A DNA stretch of 19,049 nt from Planctomycetes bacterium UBA7888 (GTDB lineage Bacteria; Planctomycetota; UBA1135): positions 1 through 19,049 of the forward strand of contig DLRM01000030.1 in NCBI GenBank assembly GCA_002500505.1, written 5' to 3'. Every line of letters begins with the position of its first letter. Within the stretch, counting starts at the first letter, position 1. Under the pieces are notes generated by a model. It did no database searches. It saw only the letters and a program-made list of their open reading frames with translations, and was not told where the DNA came from. A program made the position numbers and the translations under genes. Below are positions 1-6,119 of this stretch, piece after piece.

Positions 1-1
1 C

Positions 2-382
2 CTTTCCTTAACCGACGCCCAGGGGCATTGTCGGGTTCAGACCGGGCTCGGAGTTCGGGTCGAAAGAGGTGGCTTCTGGCCGATGGAGGCTTCGTCGTCC
101 CAAAAGAGGGTTGTGATGCGCCGCCGCCTTGAGGGAAGAGTTGTCCACTGGCAAGGCTCAATGGCCCCTACTCACATATCCTTGGCCCCTTTATTCCGCC
201 TTGGAGTCGAGATCTCTGTCGTCGCAACTCCTTTAAAGAAAGGGACCTGGGCACTCAGTTCTCTACCAGAAGGCACCTATTCCTTATTGGGTAGAAATTC
301 TCAGGGGGAGGTGGTCTCTGAGACCACAATTGCCCTGTCGCCATTAGCGGGTGCAGAGGTTTATTTTTCAGCGAAGCGATAG
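2..382 (+). CDS. C-terminal fragment of a larger protein, carboxypeptidase-regulatory-like end
   Basis: The reading frame is open from the first in-frame codon at position 2 to a TAG stop at 380-382, so this is the 3' end of a gene that begins left of the window. An internal ATG at 83 would give 99 residues, but the 27 upstream codons are also open and read like normal protein, so I treat the whole stretch as coding. The last ~60 residues have the pattern of a carboxypeptidase-regulatory-like / surface beta-sandwich domain: a Gly-Thr-Trp, then LPEGTYSLLGRNSQGEV, then an alternating hydrophobic strand ending at the C-terminus. Such domains usually occur in exported proteins, where they act as structural beta-sandwich modules. 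There is no catalytic motif in the visible part. The next gene is in the same direction 52 bases downstream. Function unknown; the domain call is a pattern-based guess. Confidence 0.5.
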   Translation, partial: LSLTDAQGHCRVQTGLGVRVERGGFWPMEASSSQKRVVMRRRLEGRVVHWQGSMAPTHISLAPLFRLGVEISVVATPLKKGTWALSSLPEGTYSLLGRNSQGEVVSETTIALSPLAGAEVYFSAKR

Positions 383-434
383 AATTCCTGATATCCTTTA
401 AGTACCAAATATGCCCTAATTGGCCTTTAGAATC

Positions 435-2426
435 ATGCGTCCCCTTCAGATGATTTTTGCAATAGTGTTTTGGCTTTTAGCCCCTTTGGGCTTTGCTCAA
501 ACGGTGGGGGGAGTGTGGGAAGATAGCGGGTCTTTTACTGGCCCAAACGCAGACAGTCAACAAGGTTCAGTTCTTGTAAATGCAGGTGACCTTGATGGTG
601 ACGGCTTGGATGATTTACTTATTGGCGACCCTATGGACTCCACCTCTGCAAACCGTGGCGGTTCCGTTGAGGCGAGATCCTCAGCAACAGGGCAACTAAT
701 TTGGAAATCTACCGGCACCCGCTACCGAGGCTTCTTCGGTTATTCCATAGACTCAATTGGAGATTTAAATGGGGACGGCATCTCCGACGTGGTGGTGGGC
801 GAGCCACGCTACTCCACCAGAACCGGAACCGCGCACTTGCTCTCTGGCTCGGATGGAAGCTCCATCGCCAGAGTTCCAGGTACTCAAAATTCTGGCCGCT
901 TCGGAACTGCAGTTTGTGGCATGGGCGACTTGGACCAAGACGGATTACCCGACATCGCGGTTTCTTCGCCAGGGATTCTTGGAGTTGATTCTGGTGAAGT
1001 CCAACTAATTTCAGGCGCGAACCGTTCTTCCTTGAATGTCCTGACTCTTCCCCACCTCATTAATGTTGGCGAGTCCATTTCAGCGGTGGGCGATATGGAC
1101 GCAGACGGTTCGATGGACCTTTTGGTTTTTGGTCGCGAAGATTTGAAAACGGGCACTGGCGACGAGGCACATATTTTCTCTGGAGCTAGTGGCTCCAGTA
1201 TTTTGCAAATCATTTCGGCAAGGAAAGGTTCCCTTCGAGATGCTGTTGGAGTGACTTTGGGCGATGTTGACGGCGATGGTCTTTCCGACTTTGCAATTGG
1301 GGCCCCCAACACTGACGTGGGCTCGGGCCCTGATACCGGCGTTGTCGTCGCATACTCTGGAGGAACAGGCCATAAACTATGGCAACACAAGGGCGACGCA
1401 CCGGGCGGCAATGCCGGCGCATCCCTTTCTCAGCTTGCCGACCAAAATGCAGACGGCGTCCCCGACTTATTAGTGGGACAGCCATTTACAGCAATGGATG
1501 CAATGCAGCGCGTTTGTGTTGTTTCGGGAATGGATGGTCAGGTTTTGCGTTCCTTGAGCTACCACTCCCCTGGGTCGTTTAGCCAATTCGGTTCTGCGAC
1601 GACGAGCCTCGGCGTGTCGGCGAATGGTCGGCACCTCATCGCTGTTGGTGCCCCCCATGCTGAGGCCACGCACAGCGCTCCTGGCGAAACCCATCTTTTT
1701 GAATGGAACCCAATTCTCACCACAAACCGCGACACCCTGAGCGCTGGCACTGGAGGAATTGTTGAACTGAAATTTGATTTCCCTGCTTCAGAAGGGGGCA
1801 AAGCCTTTGGTCTCCTCATCTCAGGCCACGGCATTGGGCCTGGCGCCCTAAACGGTGTCCAGATTCCCTTGCATCAAGATTGGATGTTCCGTAACTCGAT
1901 TCAAGGCTATTACTCTCCCTTCTTCCTCAACCCAATGGGATCTTTGGATGTTGCGGGGCGTGCATCCGTTACTTTCGACGCTCCTCGAGCAGGTCTAGCG
2001 AACCAGCAATATGACCGATACTGGGCTGCTGTTGTCAGTTTGGATTCTTTCTCGGGTATGCCTGCGATGTCTTCTGTTGCGGCGACTCTTCTGATAGAAG
2101 AGCCTGATCCAATGCTGGATGTCCCCAATCTGGTTGCTGGACAGCCGGCTTCGTTGCAATTAACAAATGCTTACCCCTTAGAGATGGCTTATTTCCTTCA
2201 TGGCGATGGCTCTGGAAATGACCCCTTTGTTGCTCTTGGAATTGCAGATTCCGGTTTAACAAACCCTCAGCTTATTGGCGCGGTTACAACGGATATTTCT
2301 GGAAATACGACACAAACATTTTCGGTTCCTGCAGGAACAGCGGGACAGACTTATTGGATTTCCGCGCACCTCAACATTGGAACGGTCACGATTTCTGATG
2401 TGAGCGGTCCCCATATCGCGCAATAA
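435..2426 (+). CDS. Secreted FG-GAP (integrin-alpha-like) beta-propeller protein
   Basis: A 663-residue exported protein. A signal peptide covers residues 1-21 (MRPLQMIF, hydrophobic core, then GFA before QTVGG). Seven propeller-blade repeats follow at about residues 51-66, 109-124, 164-179, 218-233, 266-281, 333-350 and 391-406. Six carry the Asp-rich calcium-loop pattern, for example GDLDGDGLDDLLIGDP and GDVDGDGLSDFAIGAP; the seventh (SLGVSANGRHLIAVGAP) has lost the acidic loop. This fits a seven-bladed propeller as in integrin-alpha N-termini. Residues ~430-663 look like two beta-sandwich modules of the kind found behind FG-GAP propellers in planctomycete secreted proteins. Probable role is extracellular or envelope binding; the ligand is unknown. 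I chose ATG at 435 because it starts directly at the signal peptide; an in-frame TTG at 420 would add five residues. Neither has a clear ribosome binding site. Confidence 0.88.
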   Translation: MRPLQMIFAIVFWLLAPLGFAQTVGGVWEDSGSFTGPNADSQQGSVLVNAGDLDGDGLDDLLIGDPMDSTSANRGGSVEARSSATGQLIWKSTGTRYRGFFGYSIDSIGDLNGDGISDVVVGEPRYSTRTGTAHLLSGSDGSSIARVPGTQNSGRFGTAVCGMGDLDQDGLPDIAVSSPGILGVDSGEVQLISGANRSSLNVLTLPHLINVGESISAVGDMDADGSMDLLVFGREDLKTGTGDEAHIFSGASGSSILQIISARKGSLRDAVGVTLGDVDGDGLSDFAIGAPNTDVGSGPDTGVVVAYSGGTGHKLWQHKGDAPGGNAGASLSQLADQNADGVPDLLVGQPFTAMDAMQRVCVVSGMDGQVLRSLSYHSPGSFSQFGSATTSLGVSANGRHLIAVGAPHAEATHSAPGETHLFEWNPILTTNRDTLSAGTGGIVELKFDFPASEGGKAFGLLISGHGIGPGALNGVQIPLHQDWMFRNSIQGYYSPFFLNPMGSLDVAGRASVTFDAPRAGLANQQYDRYWAAVVSLDSFSGMPAMSSVAATLLIEEPDPMLDVPNLVAGQPASLQLTNAYPLEMAYFLHGDGSGNDPFVALGIADSGLTNPQLIGAVTTDISGNTTQTFSVPAGTAGQTYWISAHLNIGTVTISDVSGPHIAQ

Positions 2427-2500
2427 CAGCGGTTGGCCCTATTGGACTGGACTGTGTTCGGGAAGAACGAGCAATGTCGTCCCTCTTTCTGGAGGCAAGA

Positions 2501-3298
2501 CTAATTCGCCCAAGCCGGTTGATTCATTAGCCAGACCCTCGCCGATTGTCCAGCCAATTGAAGCTGCGATACCACGCGAGAAAAGGCAACCTGCTCTTCT
2601 CGGAGAGTGGAAAAATTATCTCCGACGCCTCGAAGGAGAGACCGGACAACGACAACCTCTTCTGAAGGATTCCAGTCTCCAGGAAGCCCCTCATCAATTC
2701 CGAGCCTTATTGCCTTTTCGAGGGCAGACTTTTTATTTCGGAGTTCAGTTTGTTGTGCGAGGGTTTGCTGTTCTTGCTTATTAAAGATGGCGGATGCGCT
2801 TTCTTCAAACTGGGCTAATTCATTGTCCATAGCTTCAAAATCCGACCTCAGGGCCAGTGTGATTCGTTCGGCAAAGGGAAGCGCTGCTTCTTGGGCTAGG
2901 CTGGGGGAGTCCAATGCCTCAAGGTAGGCAATTAATTGGTCTCGAAGTTTTGGGTCCATGCGGAGGGTGCCCGGACTTTCAGGATGGCTTAGGTCGTGCA
3001 AGCATTTGTCGAGAGCTTGAGGAAGGTCGTTTCCCCATTCTCGAGAAAGTACCTCAAGTATTTGGAGGCGATGAATTCTTGGTCGGCAAATGGACTCCAA
3101 GGAGGGATGATCATCTTCTGTAGAGGCGATTGGGGCAGAAATCTTCACAGCCTTTAGGAGGGCTGACTCAAGAGATTCGCTTGCGGGGTCGCTGCCAATT
3201 TGGGCGCGTTCAGGTTCCATGGCCGAGGTTTTAAACGCAGACTCCGGGGAAGAGCAGGCGGCCAAAGAAAAAAGGGCGAGGGGAAGAAGGTGGCGCAT
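2501..3298 (-). CDS. Helical lipoprotein of unknown function
   Basis: Codes for 265 residues. The N-terminus is a lipoprotein signal: MRHLLPLALFSLAAC, with the lipobox Leu-Ala-Ala-Cys and the lipidated cysteine at residue 15, followed by Ser, so outer-membrane sorting is plausible. The rest has no family I recognise. Residues ~140-200 are strongly helical with many Glu, Gln, Lys and Ala and look like a short coiled coil (around EESASAIFNKQEQQTLAQQ). The start is supported by an AAGGAAG ribosome binding site five bases upstream (3304-3310 on the minus strand). It is convergent with the FG-GAP gene and divergent from the DNA glycosylase gene, with only 25 bases between the two start codons, so at least one promoter must lie inside the neighbouring coding region. 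No conserved catalytic motif seen. Confidence 0.8.
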   Translation of the reverse strand: MRHLLPLALFSLAACSSPESAFKTSAMEPERAQIGSDPASESLESALLKAVKISAPIASTEDDHPSLESICRPRIHRLQILEVLSREWGNDLPQALDKCLHDLSHPESPGTLRMDPKLRDQLIAYLEALDSPSLAQEAALPFAERITLALRSDFEAMDNELAQFEESASAIFNKQEQQTLAQQTELRNKKSALEKAIRLGIDEGLPGDWNPSEEVVVVRSLLRGVGDNFSTLREEQVAFSRVVSQLQLAGQSARVWLMNQPAWAN

Positions 3299-3323
3299 GT
3301 GAACTTCCTTATCCTATCCCGGA

Positions 3324-3959
3324 ATGAAGCCTACGCCTGCTCAAATTCGCTCTCTTTCTAGGCGCGACCCCACTTTAGGCAAAGCAATTCGGAAACTTGG
3401 CCCCTTCCCAGGTTTTCCCGAAAATTTCCACAGACGAACCCCCACGTTCGCTTATTTAGCGAGGGCGATTATTTTTCAGCAGCTTGCTTATGCCGCGGCC
3501 AATACGATTTGGCTTCGGGCCACATCTCTGAAAGGAGAATCAGGGAAAACAAGTGCTTCCGAAATAGCGTCTCTTTCGGACGCCAAATTAAGGGGGGCAG
3601 GATTATCTCGAGCCAAACTTGCTGCGTTAAGGGACCTGTCTCAAAAAGTAATGAGCGGCGAACTCAAATTGGGAGGCTTAAGTCGCCTGGAGGACGAAGA
3701 AGTTATTCATCGCCTTGTGGCTGTTCGCGGAATTGGCCCTTGGACCGCAAAAATGTTCCTAATTTTTAAGTTAGGGAGATTGGATGTCCTGCCTTCAACC
3801 GATCTGGGAGTTCAAGAAGGTCTGCGACAATTGGATGGTTTAAGAGAACGGCCCAATCCAAAAGAGCTGGAATTACGAGCAGAATGTTGGAAGCCGTTGC
3901 AATCGGTGGCCTCCTGGTATCTTTGGAGAAGATTGGATTCACCCGAAGGAGATTGGTAA
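3324..3959 (+). CDS. DNA-3-methyladenine glycosylase II (AlkA-type, HhH-GPD family)
   Basis: 211 residues, the length of single-domain bacterial 3-methyladenine DNA glycosylases rather than the longer E. coli AlkA with its extra N-terminal domain. The family hydrolyses the N-glycosidic bond of alkylated purines to begin base excision repair in the cytoplasm. Visible signatures are AIIFQQLAYAAANTI at residues 48-62, matching the family's 'Q-Q-hydrophobic-x-x-A-A' helix, and the helix-hairpin-helix LVAVRGIGPWTAKMFLIF at 131-148. The GPD loop LPSTDLGVQEG follows, whose Asp160 aligns with catalytic Asp238 of AlkA. The C-terminal RAECWKPLQSVASWYLWRRL matches the usual 'W-x-P-x-R-S-x-A-x-x-Y-L-W' end, though the Arg before Ser is replaced by Gln. 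It is divergent from the lipoprotein at 2501-3298. No ribosome binding site is obvious upstream of ATG 3324. Confidence 0.9.
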   Translation: MKPTPAQIRSLSRRDPTLGKAIRKLGPFPGFPENFHRRTPTFAYLARAIIFQQLAYAAANTIWLRATSLKGESGKTSASEIASLSDAKLRGAGLSRAKLAALRDLSQKVMSGELKLGGLSRLEDEEVIHRLVAVRGIGPWTAKMFLIFKLGRLDVLPSTDLGVQEGLRQLDGLRERPNPKELELRAECWKPLQSVASWYLWRRLDSPEGDW

Positions 3960-4034
3960 CTCGGAAAGAACGAGAGTTCGACATCAAGTCCCGGCAAATA
4001 CTTTTCAGGAATGCTTGTTGCTAGGATGCCCACC

Positions 4035-4400
4035 ATGAACAACTTTGGTCTCCTTCTTTTGCGACTTACCATTGGAATCGGTCTCATGTGGCATGGGTAC
4101 GACAAGGTTTTAAATGGCGGAGTTGAGGGCATTGCCAACATGGTTACTGATTGGGGCTGGCCAATTCCTTCCCTTTTCGCTTGGGCTGCGGGGCTAAGCG
4201 AGCTTGTGGGCGGCACCCTCCTTCTGCTTGGCCTTTACACGCGCTATGCCGCAATACCCGTTGCCGTAACAATGGGCGTTGCCCTTATTCAGGTCCATTG
4301 GGGAAATCCATTCGAGACAGGTGGAGAAACGGCTCTCTTGTATTTAGTCGGCTCCCTCACCTTTCTTTTTTGTGGCCCAGGGGACTATGCAATTGACTGA
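4035..4400 (+). CDS. DoxX family integral membrane protein
   Basis: 121 residues with four hydrophobic segments (about residues 4-20, 38-66 as two close helices after TDWGWPIPSLFAW, 70-88, and 97-116). The order matches the DoxX family: LLLLRLTIGIGLMWHGYDKV near the start, then GLSELVGGTLLLLGLYTRYAA, then a C-terminal helix after GGETALLYL. DoxX proteins are small inner-membrane proteins linked in some bacteria to redox or thiol stress; the molecular function is not settled. I chose ATG 4035, which has TAGGA eight bases upstream and starts right at the first helix; in-frame ATGs at 4011 and 4026 would add eight or three residues. The following lipoprotein gene starts 24 bases downstream in the same direction, so the two may be co-transcribed. 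Confidence 0.85.
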   Translation: MNNFGLLLLRLTIGIGLMWHGYDKVLNGGVEGIANMVTDWGWPIPSLFAWAAGLSELVGGTLLLLGLYTRYAAIPVAVTMGVALIQVHWGNPFETGGETALLYLVGSLTFLFCGPGDYAID

Positions 4401-4424
4401 GTCAATATTCCTGCCACAATTCTC

Positions 4425-4787
4425 ATGAAAATCGCCCCCTCTCTTTTTGTCCCCCTTTTACTTGCCCCACTGAGCTCATGCGCAATCGACTTTAGTACCG
4501 ATGTTCAGCGAGCGGGGAATTATGTTGGAGCCGAAACGATGAAGAAGATTACTCTTGGAAAATCTCAGGAATATGTTGCTGCTCTTCTAGGCAATCCAAG
4601 CTCAAAAACTAGCAGCAATGAAGGCGTTGAGATTTGGAGATGGGGTTTTAGCCAAAAAAGGGAAACCTCTACCCGCTTTATTTTTATTTTCGATGGCGAT
4701 TCTGAAAGTAATATGTCAGGCAACGCCTGGGTGGAATTTAAGGATGGCCGAGTCGTAAAATCTTGGCTCGAAACATTTTCCGATTAA
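4425..4787 (+). CDS. Small lipoprotein with BamE/SmpA-OmlA-like fold
   Basis: 120 residues. The N-terminus MKIAPSLFVPLLLAPLSSC is a lipoprotein signal with the lipobox Leu-Ser-Ser-Cys (Cys19). The mature part has the SmpA/OmlA (BamE-like) pattern: a helix beginning with GKSQEYVAALLGNPSS (about residues 45-60), in which 'G-x-s-x-x-x-V-x-x-x-L-G-x-P' is typical. A Trp-rich strand IWRWGF follows, and then the closing strand FKDGRVVKSWL near the C-terminus. In proteobacteria BamE is an outer-membrane assembly accessory factor, but the domain is widespread in small lipoproteins and context here does not tie it to a Bam complex. It follows the DoxX-like gene by 24 bases and is convergent with the acyl-CoA dehydrogenase gene, whose stop codon lies 12 bases away. 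The fold call is a motif-based inference. Confidence 0.75.
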   Translation: MKIAPSLFVPLLLAPLSSCAIDFSTDVQRAGNYVGAETMKKITLGKSQEYVAALLGNPSSKTSSNEGVEIWRWGFSQKRETSTRFIFIFDGDSESNMSGNAWVEFKDGRVVKSWLETFSD

Positions 4788-4799
4788 GGAACCAATTAC

Positions 4800-6041
4800 T
4801 TAGGTATTGGCGATTTCGTAATCGTCGCCCCAGGTCTTCTGGGTCTCTTCAGGTATGAATTCATTTAGGTAATCGTATTCGCCAGATTCCTTCATAAGGT
4901 TGCGGGCAATTACCATGCGCTGGACTTGATTTGTCCCTTCATAGATTTGAAGAATCTTGGCATCGCGGAAGAATTTTGCAATGGGATAGTCTTCCATGAA
5001 CCCGTACCCACCGAAGATTTGTACAGCGTCTGTTGCGACAGCCATGGCCACATCAGTGGACCAACATTTTGCCATTGCAGCATATTTGTTGACCGCTTTC
5101 ATGTCGCCAGCATCGGCGGCAGAAGCGCAGGCGTATACCAGCCAGCGTGCGGATTCAGTTTTCATCGCCATATCGGCGAGCATGGCTTGAACCATTTGGA
5201 AGGAGCCAATGTTGCGACCAAACTGCTTTCGACGATTCGCATAGGTATTGGCGAGCTCTAATGCGCCAGCGGCGGTTCCAACGGCTTGGGCTGCAACCCC
5301 GGGTCGCGCTAGGTCAAGAGTCATCATGGAATGCTTAAATCCGAGACCGGGCTTCCCGCCAAGGAGGCGGTCGTCGGGCAAGAAGACGCCGTCGTAAACG
5401 GTTTCGCAAACGGGAACTGAACGGATGCCTAACTTGTCTTCTGTTTTTTGAATAGAGAACCCTTCATCAGTATTCTCGACAACAAAAGCGGAAATCCGTC
5501 GCGAGCGTGACTCGGGGTCGGAAACAGCAAAGCAGGTCAAGATTGTGGCGCGCGAGCCATTGGTGGTCCATTTCTTCTCGCCATGGATTTTCCAACCGCC
5601 GTCTACTTTCTTTGCGCGAACGGATAAGCCGCCGGCGTCGGATCCGGCGAATTTTTCAGATAGAGCGAATGCGCACGCAGCTTTTCCTTGAGCAACCTGA
5701 GGTAAATACTTCTGCTTTTGCTCTTCAGTGCCACCCACGATGATAGGGAAAGAGCCAAGCGCATTGACGGCAAAGGCAACTCCAAAGGCCGGGTCCGCCT
5801 TCGAAAACTCTTCAACCACAAGTGCGAGCCCCAAGACTCCATTTTCAGAACCGCCATAGGCTTTAGGAATCCAGATTCCGAGCAGGCCGGCATCGCAAGC
5901 GGCTTGAAAGGCTTCTTCATTAAAAGAGTGATTTTTGTCGTGCTCCGAGGCCTGAGGAAGGAGGTATTTCTGGCCAATTTTGTTGGCGGTTTCCTTGAGG
6001 CGGAGCTGTTCGTCTGAGAAGTTGATGTTTGGGAGGCCCAT
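4800..6041 (-). CDS. Acyl-CoA dehydrogenase (short/branched-chain type)
   Basis: 413 residues, the usual length of FAD-dependent acyl-CoA dehydrogenases, which introduce the alpha-beta double bond in acyl-CoA thioesters and pass electrons to ETF. The N-terminal helical domain starts at INFSDEQLRLKETANKIGQK; the FAD/substrate signature AFALSEKFAGSDAGGL and the strand KWTTNGSRATILTCFAV form the middle beta domain. The C-terminal helical domain contains RRKQFGRNIGSFQMVQ and the catalytic glutamate in IYEGTNQVQR (Glu368). A glutamate at this place is the butyryl/medium/short-branched-chain arrangement; isovaleryl-CoA dehydrogenase uses another position. A substrate from branched-chain 2-oxoacid breakdown is possible given the operon at 13626-18120. 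The frame stays open upstream to 6221 on the minus strand, but those 60 extra codons overlap mutS and do not resemble the family, so I start at the ATG at 6041. Confidence 0.93.
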   Translation of the reverse strand: MGLPNINFSDEQLRLKETANKIGQKYLLPQASEHDKNHSFNEEAFQAACDAGLLGIWIPKAYGGSENGVLGLALVVEEFSKADPAFGVAFAVNALGSFPIIVGGTEEQKQKYLPQVAQGKAACAFALSEKFAGSDAGGLSVRAKKVDGGWKIHGEKKWTTNGSRATILTCFAVSDPESRSRRISAFVVENTDEGFSIQKTEDKLGIRSVPVCETVYDGVFLPDDRLLGGKPGLGFKHSMMTLDLARPGVAAQAVGTAAGALELANTYANRRKQFGRNIGSFQMVQAMLADMAMKTESARWLVYACASAADAGDMKAVNKYAAMAKCWSTDVAMAVATDAVQIFGGYGFMEDYPIAKFFRDAKILQIYEGTNQVQRMVIARNLMKESGEYDYLNEFIPEETQKTWGDDYEIANT

Positions 6042-6078
6042 TAGCTGCTTTGTGGTTTCCGGTGTAGGGGAAGTGGCA

Positions 6079-6119
6079 AATTCTAGCCTCGCGGCACTTC
6101 TATGGGCGGGGCTAGAATT
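6079..6119. promoter_or_regulatory. Inverted repeat in the acyl-CoA dehydrogenase / mutS divergent region
   Basis: AATTCTAGCC at 6079-6088 is repeated as its exact reverse complement GGCTAGAATT at 6110-6119, with 21 bases between. Each arm contains TAGAAT reading outward, one toward the acyl-CoA dehydrogenase start at 6041 and one (6113-6118) toward mutS, so the arms could be a pair of -10 boxes or an operator overlapping them. No convincing -35 hexamers lie at the usual spacing. The repeat spans the ATG at 6102 that I use for mutS; if transcription starts from the rightward TAGAAT, the true mutS start would have to lie downstream. Confidence 0.4.

Noticed and set aside
884..1411. 175-codon minus-strand frame within the FG-GAP gene
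   Set aside because: Pro/Ser-rich shadow of the repeated Asp-Gly codons; no start signal and no plausible domain.
2460..2483. GGG-ACGA...TCGT-CCC imperfect hairpin between the convergent genes
   Set aside because: The stem is broken by a bulge and too weak to call a terminator by eye.
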